From positions 1 to 64,000 of the forward strand of contig CAZMCC010000001.1 in NCBI GenBank assembly GCA_964564695.1: a stretch of 64,000 nt of DNA. The letters run 5' to 3'. A model generated the notes under the pieces. It was not told the origin of the DNA. It was given only the letters and a program-made list of their open reading frames with translations, and searched no databases. The stretch is from CAZMCC01 sp964564695. GTDB lineage: Bacteria; Planctomycetota; Phycisphaerae; Phycisphaerales; UBA1924. Each line of letters opens with the position of its first letter. The stretch's first letter is position 1. A program made the position numbers and the translations under genes. This document shows positions 1 to 8,723 of this stretch, piece after piece.

Positions 1-1674
1 GACGGTTTACAGGTCCCCCACGTCGTCCTTCACAGAGGGGAGCGGGACCATCAGCCAGGGGATCGAGTGGCGCGTGCACGCGACCCAGCCCTCGTGGTAG
101 ATGCCGCGGTTGACGAACATCTCGAAGTACTGCGTCTTGCGCTGGTCGGCCGCCTTGGCGTCGGCGGTGGAGTAGAGCATGGAGACGCCGTCCATGGGGC
201 GCTGGGCGACGCCGTTGACGGTCTTGGGCTGGGGGATCTTCGCGGCCTCGAGCACGGTGGGGGCGACGTCGATGACGTGGTGGAACTGGCTGCGGATGTT
301 GCCTGCGCCCCCACCCGCGCCGTCGGCCTTGATGCCCTTGGGCCAGTGCAGGACCATGCCATTGCGGGTGCCGCCGAAGTGGCTGGCGACCTGCTTGGTC
401 CACTGGAAGGGGGTGTTGCCGGCCCAGGCCCAGCCGATGGCGAAGTGGGGGAAGGTGGTGGGGTCGCCCTAGGTATCGATGTGGCCCATCATCTGGTCGG
501 CCTTGCCGACGATGCCGTTGAGCGCCATCATCTCGTTGTAGGTGCCTTCGGGGCCGCCCTCGGCGCTCGAGCCGTTGTCGCCGACAATGTAGAAGAACAG
601 GGTGTTGTCGAGCTCGCCCATCTTGTCGAGCTGGGCGACGAGGCGGCCGACTTCGTTGTCGGTGTGCTCGGCGAAGCCGGCGAACGTCTCCATCTGGCGC
701 TCGAAGAGGCGCTTCTGGTCGGCGCTCATGGCGTCCCACGCGGGGATCTGGGCCGGGCGCGGCGTCAGCTTCGCGTCGGCGGGGACAACGCCGAGCTTCT
801 TCTGGCGCTCGAAGGTGTCTTCGCGGAGCTTGTCCCAGCCGGCGTTGAACTGGCCCTTGTACTTGGCGATCCACTCCTTGGGGGCGTGGTGCGGGGCGTG
901 CGTCGCGCCGGTCGCGAAGTACATGTAGAACGGCTTGTCGGGCGTGAGCGACTGCTGGGCGCTCACCCAGTTGATCGCCTGGTTGGTCATGTCGGTCGTG
1001 AAGTGGTACCCGGGCGTCTGCGGCGTCTCGACGCGGGTCACGCCGTCGAAGATCGCCGGGGCCCACTGGTTCGTCTCGCCCCCGATGAAGCCGTAGAACT
1101 TGTCGAAGCCCGAGCCGGTGGGCCAGCGGTCGTAGGGGCCGGAGACGGAGACTTCCCAGGGCGGGGTCTCGTGATACTTGCCGAACGCGGCGGTGCTGTA
1201 GCCGTTCTGCCGGAGGATCTCGGCGAGGGTCGTGATCTCGCGCGGGCGGACGCCGGTGTTGCCGGGGAAGGCGGTAGCCACTTCCATGATGGCGCCGGCG
1301 TTGTTGGGGTGGTGGTTGTGGCCGGTGAGCAATGCGACGCGGGTGGGGCTGCACAGGGCGGTGGTGTGGAAGCGGTTGTAGCGCAGGCCGCCCTTGGAGA
1401 GCATCTCGAGCGTGGGCATGTTGATCGGGCCGCCGAAGGCGCTCGAGTGGCCGAAGCCGATGTCGTCGATGAGGACGATGACGACGTTGGGGGCGCCCTG
1501 CGGGGCCTTGACCTCGAAGCGGGGCGGGGCCTTGGCGTCCCGGGCGTCGAGCGTGGTAACGATCTTCACGGGCGGCTCGGGGATCGGCAGGACCGTGCGG
1601 TTGATGTCCTGGGCGTGCGCGCCGGCGGCGGCCAGGTACGCGGAAAGGGTGATGGTGACAAGCGGTGTGTTCAT
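1..1674 (-). pseudogene. Arylsulfatase (sulfatase family S1), interrupted by in-frame stops
   Basis: This is an exported sulfatase of the formylglycine-dependent family, which hydrolyses sulfate esters. The product begins with a signal peptide-like segment (about residues 1-21). It has the metal-binding pair D70-D71 (VLIDDIGFG) and the formylglycine core LCSPTRVALLTG, with C108 as the residue to be modified. An amber codon (TAG, 469-471) interrupts it where the family has HID(T/E)WGxPTT-like sequence. One base change (TGG to TAG at 470) explains it, and the same frame continues for about 155 well-conserved residues (HFGGTRNGMV, IDVAPTVLEAA). A second in-frame stop (TAA, 7-9) falls where I recall a conserved W-x-L-Y-N-V stretch, and the gene then runs off the window. 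Two stops in one frame suggest decay, though sequencing error is possible. The two DUF1254 genes follow upstream on the same strand, a pairing often seen with such sulfatases. Confidence 0.85.
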
Positions 1675-1788
1675 GGTCTTTCCTCCTCAGTGAATTGTGC
1701 GGCCGCGGAGGCCGGAAGAGCCCGTCAATCGTCGGCGCCCCATTCCTGCGCCGCCGACGCTTTGGTCATTCGAGTGCGTGCGAAGTGA

Positions 1789-3291
1789 TCACTTTACGAG
1801 TTCCAGGTCCCCCGGCCTCCAGCTCTTGTCGAACCACCCCTGCTGCGGCCCGTAGAGCCGGAAGATCACGTTGAACCCCTTGCCCGGCCACGTCTGGACC
1901 CAGTTGCCTTCGTGACCGGCCGGCGCTTTGTGGCCGAACCACACCGTCACCGAGCCGTCGGCGTTCGCCTTCACGTCGGGGAGCGTGCTGTCAAGGCCGG
2001 CGGTCTTCTGATCGGTCTCCAGGAATGAACGGTGCTGGTTGTCGTACACGTTGAACGACCAGAACCGGCCTGCGGGGATGTTGGGGGGCAGCGTGACCTT
2101 GTAGTTCCTGCTTCCGTCGAGCCATTCGCCCTTCGCGTCGCGGGCGGTGTAGACGTAGGCCGCGCCCTTGCCGAGCTGCGGGCTGGCCATCGCCGGCGAC
2201 AGACCGGTGAAGTAGTAGAAGGACATGGTGCGCGCATCGAGCGTTCGTTCACCGCCGTCGGCGAACTCGTGGTTCAGGTGCGTGAAGGTCGTGGTCCAGT
2301 GCCGATCGGGGTAGACGCTGGTCAGCGGGTCGCGTGAGGCAAACGTCATCGCACGCGACGTGGCGTTGGCGACCGCCGCGGCGTCGGTGAGGATCGCTTT
2401 CATCCGCGCATCGGGCGCGAACGGCCTGCCCTTCTTGATGCCGATCGAGGCGAGGATTCCGACCACTTCCGATTCCAGGAAGTCTTCCGGCTCGTGCTGC
2501 ACGACCTCGTTCAGCTCTTCATAGAAGTGGAAGTCGTTGGCGTGAACCGTGTTGAACTTCATGCCGGAGAAGTTCACGAACTTCTGCTGCGGCGGATTCG
2601 CCGCGGCGGAGAGCGGGTACATCGCGGCGCTCGCCTTCACGTTCTTCACGATGGTCGCCGCGTCGCTGCCCTGGACGAAGGCGCGCATGATGACGAGGTT
2701 GCTGTAGGTGCGGGTCTTCGCGATGAAGTAGCCGTCCTTGGGCAGCTCGCCCTTGTAGTCCGGCGGCACCACCAGGTACTTGCCGCCCTTGCCCTGGTCG
2801 GGCCCGGTCAACCCGAGGTCGTTGACCCAGCGCCAATGGGCATCGTCGAGGATGCCCAGCACGCCGGGTGGCACCTGCAGCACCATCGGTCCGTCCTTGA
2901 CGTCGACGATCGCCCACGTATAGACCACGACGGTGTTTGGGGTCAGGAACAGCGAGCGGGCGTCCGCCAGGCCCTCGGAGATTCCGAAGCCCTGGTTGGG
3001 CGCGAAGCCGCCTTCGATGAAGCCCCGCCGCAGGCCTTGGACATTGGCCGCCGGAATGCCCATCAGGAAGGCGTCCACGCCGCGAACGAAGTCGAGGTTG
3101 TCGTAGACCTTTTGGACAGTGGCGTCATCCGGCAGGCCGTCGTGAAACTTCAACGTGCCGATGCGCGTCTCGACTGTGTCGGGCGTCGTGATGGACGCGG
3201 GGACGTCGGCCTTGTACTTCTGTGCCTGCGCACTGCCGGCGGTCATCGCGGCGAGGAGGGTTGCGACGAGCGCGGGTGTTCGAGTCTTCAT
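1789..3291 (-). CDS. Exported DUF1254/DUF1214 domain protein (copy 1)
   Basis: The predicted protein has 500 residues: an N-terminal signal peptide ending near AQA, a DUF1254 domain in the first half (VYDNLDFVRGVDAFL, the TPNTVVVYTWAIVD region) and a DUF1214 domain in the second half, ending RLYGPQQGWFDKSWRPGDLELVK. The family has no settled biochemical function. It is secreted or periplasmic and often lies beside sulfatases or lipid-related genes. I start it at the ATG at 3291, not the in-frame codon 27 bases upstream, because the signal peptide begins there and AAAGG lies about 8 bases before it. It is a clear paralogue of the next gene, which ends in the same RPGxxELVK motif. The function is unknown; the family assignment is firm. 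Confidence 0.88.
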   Translation of the reverse strand: MKTRTPALVATLLAAMTAGSAQAQKYKADVPASITTPDTVETRIGTLKFHDGLPDDATVQKVYDNLDFVRGVDAFLMGIPAANVQGLRRGFIEGGFAPNQGFGISEGLADARSLFLTPNTVVVYTWAIVDVKDGPMVLQVPPGVLGILDDAHWRWVNDLGLTGPDQGKGGKYLVVPPDYKGELPKDGYFIAKTRTYSNLVIMRAFVQGSDAATIVKNVKASAAMYPLSAAANPPQQKFVNFSGMKFNTVHANDFHFYEELNEVVQHEPEDFLESEVVGILASIGIKKGRPFAPDARMKAILTDAAAVANATSRAMTFASRDPLTSVYPDRHWTTTFTHLNHEFADGGERTLDARTMSFYYFTGLSPAMASPQLGKGAAYVYTARDAKGEWLDGSRNYKVTLPPNIPAGRFWSFNVYDNQHRSFLETDQKTAGLDSTLPDVKANADGSVTVWFGHKAPAGHEGNWVQTWPGKGFNVIFRLYGPQQGWFDKSWRPGDLELVK

Positions 3292-3330
3292 GGTTGAGCC
3301 CTTTCTGTGGCCCGACATGTGGCGTTCCGC

Positions 3331-4884
3331 TCACTTTACCAGTTCGATCTCGCCCGGGCGCCAGGTCTTGTCGAACCACGGGTCGAGCGGGCCGTAGAGG
3401 CGCAGGAGCGCGAACCAGCCCTTGCCGGGCACGGTTTGCGTCCAGTTGGCCTCCTTGCCGGCGGGGGCCGTGGGGCCGAAATAGAGGTCGACCGATCCGT
3501 CGGGGTTGGTGTTGAGCTTGTCGCGCTTGCTGTTCTTGCTGGGGAAGGGCTGGCTGGTCTGGAGCTCGGAGCGGGTCTGAGGGTCGTAGAGGACGACCGA
3601 CCAGAAGTCCTTGGCGGGGGCGTTGGCGGGGATGTTGAGCTTGTAGTTCTTGGCGCCGTCGAGCGCCGTGCCGGACTTGTCGTCGTCGATGAAGGCGTAC
3701 TGCGAGCCCTTGCCGACCATCTTCGCGGCCATGGCGGGGGTGTTCACGGTCGCGGCGTAGAAGAAGAGCGTACGGGCGTCGAGGTTGCGTCCCGACATGC
3801 CGTCGCCGTCGAGCCAGCGGTAGTCGCCGCCGATGAAGCCGGTCTTCCACTGGCCGTCGGGGTAGAGCTTCGCGCGCGGGTCGCGGTTGCGGAAGGTCAT
3901 TGCGCGGGCGGTGGCGTTGCCGACGGCGACGGCCTCGGTGAGCGTCTTCTTCAATCGCTCGTCGGGGGCGAATTTCTGGCCCTTGCGGATGCCGATGGCG
4001 GCGGCGAGGCCGCGGAGCTCGGGATCGATGAAGTCGAGGGGCTCTTTCTGGATGACGTGGTCGAGCTCAAGGTAGAACTCGAAGTCGTTGGCGTGGATGG
4101 TGTTGTACGGGACCTTCGATACGTTGATGAACTCCATCTTCGGCGGCCCTCCCGCGCTCGCGGCCTGGCTGAGCGGGTAGACCCGGAACCCGTCCTTGAA
4201 CATCTTCACCGCGGCGTCGGGCTTGCCGTCGACGAGGAACCCGCGCAAGGGGATCCAGTTCACGTACGTCGGCGAGCGGAAGACGAAGTGCTCGCCGCCT
4301 TCCTTCTTGTCCTTGGGGAGTTCGCCCTTGAAGTCCGGGGGAACGATGAGGTACTTGCCGCCCTTGCCGGCATCGGGGCCGGGACCACCCATGTCGGTGA
4401 CAAAGCGAAAGAAGGCGTCGTCGCAGGTGCCCGGGCCGCAGCCCGGCGGGATCTCAACGACCGTGGGGCCGTCGGCCTGCAGGTCGAGGAAGACCATGCA
4501 GTAGACCGTGTCGGTATTGGCGGTGAGCAGCAGGGGGTTGGAGTCGCAGAGCTGCTCGGTGATGATGGCGTGGTGGCACGTGGTGGCGCCGCGTTCGACG
4601 CTTCCCAGGCGGAGCGCCTCCAAGGATGCCGCCGGAATGAAGTTGAGGAAGACCTCGACCCCGCGGAGGAAGTCGAGATTGTCGTAGACCTTCTGCGTGG
4701 TTTCCTCGGTGGGGACGCCGTCGACGAAGTTGAGGGTCCCAATGCGGGTCTCGACCTTGTCGGGGGTCATGATCTTCGAGGGGATGGGGTTGTTGAAGCC
4801 GGGGGTCTTGTCTTGGGCGGCGGCGACGTGTGTGAAGGCGGCCGCCAGCAGCAGCGACGCGAGCGTTCGATTGACCGATGCCAT
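3331..4884 (-). CDS. Exported DUF1254/DUF1214 domain protein (copy 2)
   Basis: This 517-residue protein is the tandem paralogue of the preceding entry. It has a signal peptide (MASVNRTLASLLLAAAF to about AAAQ), a DUF1254 half (VYDNLDFLRGVEVFLNFIPAA, LLLTANTDTVYCMVFLD) and a DUF1214 half ending RLYGPLDPWFDKTWRPGEIELVK. It differs by a Cys-rich insertion (CHHAIITEQLCDSN and CGPGTCDDAF) absent from copy 1. The start at 4884 is preferred over an upstream in-frame codon because the signal peptide begins there and GGAG precedes it by about 10 bases. Only about 40 bases separate it from copy 1, so the two are probably co-transcribed, running toward the broken sulfatase. Function is not established for the family. 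Confidence 0.88.
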   Translation of the reverse strand: MASVNRTLASLLLAAAFTHVAAAQDKTPGFNNPIPSKIMTPDKVETRIGTLNFVDGVPTEETTQKVYDNLDFLRGVEVFLNFIPAASLEALRLGSVERGATTCHHAIITEQLCDSNPLLLTANTDTVYCMVFLDLQADGPTVVEIPPGCGPGTCDDAFFRFVTDMGGPGPDAGKGGKYLIVPPDFKGELPKDKKEGGEHFVFRSPTYVNWIPLRGFLVDGKPDAAVKMFKDGFRVYPLSQAASAGGPPKMEFINVSKVPYNTIHANDFEFYLELDHVIQKEPLDFIDPELRGLAAAIGIRKGQKFAPDERLKKTLTEAVAVGNATARAMTFRNRDPRAKLYPDGQWKTGFIGGDYRWLDGDGMSGRNLDARTLFFYAATVNTPAMAAKMVGKGSQYAFIDDDKSGTALDGAKNYKLNIPANAPAKDFWSVVLYDPQTRSELQTSQPFPSKNSKRDKLNTNPDGSVDLYFGPTAPAGKEANWTQTVPGKGWFALLRLYGPLDPWFDKTWRPGEIELVK

Positions 4885-5050
4885 GGACGGAGTCTCCAGT
4901 TGGGATGAGCGCAGCTTAATCGATTGGGGGGGGTCCTTGCGCGATGCAAACCCGATGTTCACGACATGTTCAATTCCAAAATGACAACCCCGCGAGCGGG
5001 TGGCTCGCGGGGCCGGGGGGATCACTCGAATTGATCCGATCGGGGGCCGG

Positions 5051-5986
5051 TCAGGCGTCCAGGGCCCGCAGCTGCAGGCCGTACTCGTTGAGCTTGAGCT
5101 TGATCTCCGAGAGGCTGGTGGCGCCGAAGTTCTTGACGCCCATGAGCTCGGCCTCGGTGCGGCTGACGAGGTCGCCCAGGGTGTGGATGTTGAGGAGCTG
5201 GAGGGCCTTGCGGGCGCGGACGCTGAGGCTCATGTCGCTGACGGACTTCGCCAGGACCGCTTCCTTGCCGCTGCCCTTGAGCTGGTCCATGACCTTGCGG
5301 AGCGCGACGCGGTGGGCATCCTCCACACCCTGTCCGAGGCGCAACCCCTTGCCCGAGAGCATCTGCTTGATCTCGACGAGGCTGCTCTCGCCGAAGTTCT
5401 TGTAGCCCAGCAGCTCGGCCTCGGTGGTCCGCAGGAGGTCGCCCAGCGTGCGGATGTTCATCTTCTTGAGGCAGGTGCGGGCCCGGACGCTGAGCTCGAA
5501 GTCGGTCACCGGGGTGTCGAGCAGGGCGGACCGCTTGAGGCGGTCGCGGCCTTCTTCCTCGTCGATCACCATCTCGCGGCTCGCCATCACGTCCTTCATG
5601 AACAGGCGGGCGCGGGGGTGGTTCGGGTTGGTGTCGAGCACCTGGCGCAGGCAGCGTTCGGCGCGGGCGAGGTCGCCCCGGTCCTCGTACAGAACCGCGA
5701 GGTTGATCAGGGCGTTCACGGGCGCGGGCGGGATCTCGCAGGAGCGCTCGTACATCGAGATCGCTTCGTCCTCTTCGCCCGCCAGGTCGAGGGCGTAGGC
5801 GAGGCGGAAGAAGAGCGTGGAGTCCATGGGGTCGGACCCGACGGCCTTGCGAAAGTGGCCGATGGCCTCGGCCTTGTTGCCGAGCTGATCGGCCTTGAGG
5901 CCGGCGTCGAGGTGCTGGGCGGCGGCCTTGGTGTCGCGCGTCGGGGCGCCGATGACCATGTCGAGCGGGTTCGCAGTCGTGCTCAA
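5051..5986 (-). CDS. TPR protein with two RNA polymerase alpha-CTD-like domains
   Basis: The protein has 311 residues. Residues 20-135 form TPR-type helical repeats. Residues 161-217 and 250-306 are two copies of the helix-hairpin-helix fold of the RNA polymerase alpha subunit C-terminal domain (LSVRARTCLKKMNIRTLGDL and LSVRARKALQLLNIHTLGDL, each followed by a KNFGxxSLxEIK motif). R168 and R257 align with E. coli alpha R265, which contacts UP-element DNA. The alpha N268 and K298 positions are not conserved. No alpha N-terminal assembly domain is present, so this is not a polymerase subunit. The start is TTG at 5986, supported by AGGAG six bases upstream; an ATG nine codons later would lack this. 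A role in binding DNA or transcription factors is inferred from the fold; the pathway is unknown. Confidence 0.85.
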   Translation of the reverse strand: MSTTANPLDMVIGAPTRDTKAAAQHLDAGLKADQLGNKAEAIGHFRKAVGSDPMDSTLFFRLAYALDLAGEEDEAISMYERSCEIPPAPVNALINLAVLYEDRGDLARAERCLRQVLDTNPNHPRARLFMKDVMASREMVIDEEEGRDRLKRSALLDTPVTDFELSVRARTCLKKMNIRTLGDLLRTTEAELLGYKNFGESSLVEIKQMLSGKGLRLGQGVEDAHRVALRKVMDQLKGSGKEAVLAKSVSDMSLSVRARKALQLLNIHTLGDLVSRTEAELMGVKNFGATSLSEIKLKLNEYGLQLRALDA

Positions 5987-6020
5987 GTCGATCTCCTGAT
6001 GCGTGTCGTGAACATCAAGT

Positions 6021-7565
6021 TTAGGAGGGCATGTGATCCGGTTCTTGTTTGGGTTTGAGGAGGTCGATGGTCTTCCACCGCCCGCTCAGGAACCGAACCA
6101 TGAGGGCCGTGGCGAGCACGCTGACATACGTGGCGGCGGCCATCCACGGGCCGACGGATTCGAGCTGGGGGAAGAAGCGGGTCATCGCGAGGCCGCCGAC
6201 GACGATGATCGACCAGCTCAGCACAAGCGTGGCGACGCCGGGCCACACGGTGTCGCCGGCGCCGCGGAGCGCGCCGGAGATGACCATGGCGATGGCATCG
6301 AAGAGCTGGAACGCGGCGACGGCGATCAGGAACTTCGAGCCGAGGCTCACGACACGCTCGACGTCCTCCGGGGGCGTCGAGGCGGGGATGAACAGGCCGA
6401 CGAGGTCGTGGCGGAAGACGACGAAGAGGATGCCGCAGACGCCCATGTAGACGAGGGCCATGGCGATGCCGAGCCACGCGCGGTGGGCGGCCTCGGCCGG
6501 TTGCTTGGCGCCCAGGCACCGGCCGACGACGGCGGTGACGGCGATCGAGAGCCCGACGGCGGGCATGAACGAGAGGCTCATGTAGCGGTGGGCGATCCAG
6601 CCCGCGGTCGAGTGGAGCGGGCCGAACTCGCCCACGAGGTACACCATGAAGAAGGCCCAGCAGATCATCTCGTTGCCGAACATCGCGGCGCCGGGCCAGC
6701 CGATGCGGAAGATGTCCTTGAAGTGCGTGGGCGAGGGGAGCCAGGCGGCGCGGGTCTTGTAGAGGCGGTTGAACTTCGGTGAAAGGAAGATCGTCAGCGG
6801 GATCGAGAGCTCGACCGCGGTGCCGATGACGGTGGACAGCGCCGAGCCGGCGACGCCCATGGCGGGGATTCCGAGCGTGACGGCGATGTCGGACGCGAAC
6901 CGCAGGATGGGGTCGACGCCCGTGATGCCGGTCTGGAGGGGCTCGGGGCCGAAGACGAACACGCCATTGAGAAACAGGTTCACGGCGTTGCCGGTGAGGC
7001 CGGCGATGAGCGTGATCCAGGGCTTGTGCATCCCGTAGAAGAAGTGCGAGATGCCGCGCGAGGCCATGGTGAAGAAGGCGCCGTAGATGAGGATGCGCCC
7101 GTAGTCGACGGCCATGGCGTCGCGGCGCACAAGGGCCGCGAGCGCGTCGGGATCGAGCTGGGTCGATCGCATCACGGCGAACAAGTGGGGCAGCAGCAGG
7201 GCGTAAGGGATGAGCGCGATGGCGGCGATGAGCGACCACCACACGCCGGTCCAGGCGTAGGCGGGGGCCCGGTCCGGGCGTCCGGCGCCCAGGTTCTGCG
7301 AGACGTAGGTGTTGATGACGGTGAGGAAGCCCATCATGCAGGCGATGGGGACGAAGGCGGCGAGGCCGCCGTTGCCCTGGGCGCCGACGTAGATGGGCTC
7401 GGGGCCGATGCGCGAGACCATGAGCATGTCGACGAACTGCATGAGCGTGTAGCTCGTCATGGTCGCGACCGTGGGGAGCGCGATCGACAGCAGTTCCGCC
7501 AATGGGCGGCGAGACAGTCCCCCGGCCGCCGTGGCGGCCTCGTTTTTCACGGGCGTTTCTGACAA
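6021..7565 (-). CDS. MATE family multidrug/cation exporter
   Basis: This 514-residue inner membrane protein has about twelve hydrophobic segments in two related halves, as in NorM-type MATE transporters. These couple Na+ or H+ entry to export of organic cations. Typical stretches are SIALPTVATMTSYTLMQFVD near the start, INTYVSQNLGAG after the second helices, and GWPGAAMFGNEMICWAFF opening the second half. The length is slightly above the usual 440-480. The start codon is TTG at 7565; a GTG five codons downstream is an alternative. It ends about 35 bases before the alpha-CTD gene and may be read with it. The substrate cannot be told from sequence. Confidence 0.9.
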   Translation of the reverse strand: MSETPVKNEAATAAGGLSRRPLAELLSIALPTVATMTSYTLMQFVDMLMVSRIGPEPIYVGAQGNGGLAAFVPIACMMGFLTVINTYVSQNLGAGRPDRAPAYAWTGVWWSLIAAIALIPYALLLPHLFAVMRSTQLDPDALAALVRRDAMAVDYGRILIYGAFFTMASRGISHFFYGMHKPWITLIAGLTGNAVNLFLNGVFVFGPEPLQTGITGVDPILRFASDIAVTLGIPAMGVAGSALSTVIGTAVELSIPLTIFLSPKFNRLYKTRAAWLPSPTHFKDIFRIGWPGAAMFGNEMICWAFFMVYLVGEFGPLHSTAGWIAHRYMSLSFMPAVGLSIAVTAVVGRCLGAKQPAEAAHRAWLGIAMALVYMGVCGILFVVFRHDLVGLFIPASTPPEDVERVVSLGSKFLIAVAAFQLFDAIAMVISGALRGAGDTVWPGVATLVLSWSIIVVGGLAMTRFFPQLESVGPWMAAATYVSVLATALMVRFLSGRWKTIDLLKPKQEPDHMPS

Positions 7566-7619
7566 GGTGTGCTCTCTATCCCCGCATCCCGGCGAGCGAC
7601 GGATGGTAGGTCGGCACCG

Positions 7620-8594
7620 CTAGACGCGGCGTGCGGCGGCCATTCGCGCCGCGAGCAGCATCGCTTCGATCATTGAGGTCGGGTCGGCAATGTTCTTACC
7701 GGCGATGTCGTACGCGGTTCCGTGCGCGGGGCTCGTGCGCACCGTCGGGATGCCGACGGTGACGTTGACGGTGCGTGCGCGATCGAGGAGCTTGACGGGG
7801 ATGAGGCCCTGGTCGTGGTACATCGCGACGACGAGATCGAACTGGCCCTTGCCCGCGGGGGGCGCCGCGGCGCTGAGGAAGACGGTGTCGCCCGGAAATG
7901 GGCCGGTGGCGTCGATGCCGCGTGCGCGGGCGGCGGCGATGGCGGCGGCGATCACGGCGTCGTCCTCGGAGCCGAGGACGCCGTGCTCGCCCGCGTGCGG
8001 GTTGAGGCCGCAGACCGCGATGCGCGAGCGTGGGATGCCGAGTTCGACGCAGGCGCTGTGACCGAGCTGGATGGTGTCGAGGATGCGTTCGGTGGTGACG
8101 AGCGCGGGCACGCGCGCGAGGGGGACGTGAACGGTGGCGAGAACGACCTTGAGCGTGGGGCCGTGGAAGTACATGGCGCTGCGCGGGGCGTTGAAGCGCT
8201 CGGCGAGGAGTTCGGTGTGGCCGTGGTACGTCGTGTGGCCGGCAAGAGCCCAGGCCTCTTTGGAGATGGGGGCGGTGACGAGGCCGTGGCAGTGGAGGGG
8301 ATCGTCGGCGGGGAGCTTGCAGAGGTCGATGGCCTGCTCGACGGAGCGGAAGCTGAGTTCACCGGCGTTGGCGGTGGGGCCGGGAGGCATCGGGCGCGGG
8401 GAGACTGTGCGGGCGATGGAGGAGAGGATGACGTCGGGGTTGGTGAGCGGGGCCGCGACGGGAGCGCCGCCGACGTAGATCCACTCTGCGGCGGCGCGGA
8501 CGCGATCATCGCGCAGGGCGGCGACGAGCACTTCGGGACCGATGCCCCAGGGGTCTCCGATGGTGACAGCGAGGCGGGGGGGGCGGGGGAGCAC
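7620..8594 (-). CDS. pdxA: 4-hydroxythreonine-4-phosphate dehydrogenase
   Basis: This enzyme oxidises 4-phosphohydroxy-L-threonine to a product that PdxJ condenses into pyridoxine 5'-phosphate (DXP-dependent vitamin B6 pathway, cytoplasmic). The 324-residue protein matches the family length. It starts RLAVTIGDPWGIGPEV (canonically GDPxGIGPE) and contains HTTYHGHTELLA, NPHAGEHGVLG and MYHDQGLIPVKLL, which carry the metal-ligand histidines. It ends with SPAHGTAYDIAGKNIADP. I place the start at GTG 8594, immediately before the conserved N-terminus. The frame stays open upstream only because it reads through the palindromic repeat at 8619-8703. That repeat occupies the 5' untranslated region, so any promoter must lie inside or beyond it. 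Confidence 0.94.
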   Translation of the reverse strand: MLPRPPRLAVTIGDPWGIGPEVLVAALRDDRVRAAAEWIYVGGAPVAAPLTNPDVILSSIARTVSPRPMPPGPTANAGELSFRSVEQAIDLCKLPADDPLHCHGLVTAPISKEAWALAGHTTYHGHTELLAERFNAPRSAMYFHGPTLKVVLATVHVPLARVPALVTTERILDTIQLGHSACVELGIPRSRIAVCGLNPHAGEHGVLGSEDDAVIAAAIAAARARGIDATGPFPGDTVFLSAAAPPAGKGQFDLVVAMYHDQGLIPVKLLDRARTVNVTVGIPTVRTSPAHGTAYDIAGKNIADPTSMIEAMLLAARMAAARRV

Positions 8595-8618
8595 GGGCGA
8601 ATGGTAACGGGGAGGGAT

Positions 8619-8703
8619 GGGTGCCCCGGCGGAGCTCTGTCCGCCGGGTTCAAACGTCCGCTCGCGAGGAAGACCCGGCGGACAGAGCTCCGCCGGGGCA
8701 CCC
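8619..8703. repeat. Perfect 31-bp inverted repeat (palindromic element, family A, copy 1)
   Basis: Arms at 8619-8649 and 8673-8703 are exact reverse complements over 31 bases, separated by 23 bases. The arm begins GGGTGCCCCGGCGGAG. The same arm recurs at 43808-43837. The element lies between the stop of the dockerin-type gene and the start of pdxA, which are on the same strand. Confidence 0.95.
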
Positions 8704-8723
8704 GGGGGCACTCGGCGACGGGA

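Noticed and set aside
469..471. In-frame TAG read as pyrrolysine or another recoded residue in the sulfatase.
   Set aside because: A second in-frame stop follows and the codon differs by one base from the expected Trp codon; no suppressor tRNA is in view.
67..5000. Several long plus-strand open frames (for example 67-1788 and 3307-4908) opposite the sulfatase and DUF1254 genes.
   Set aside because: Their composition and lack of domains mark them as antisense shadows of conserved minus-strand genes.
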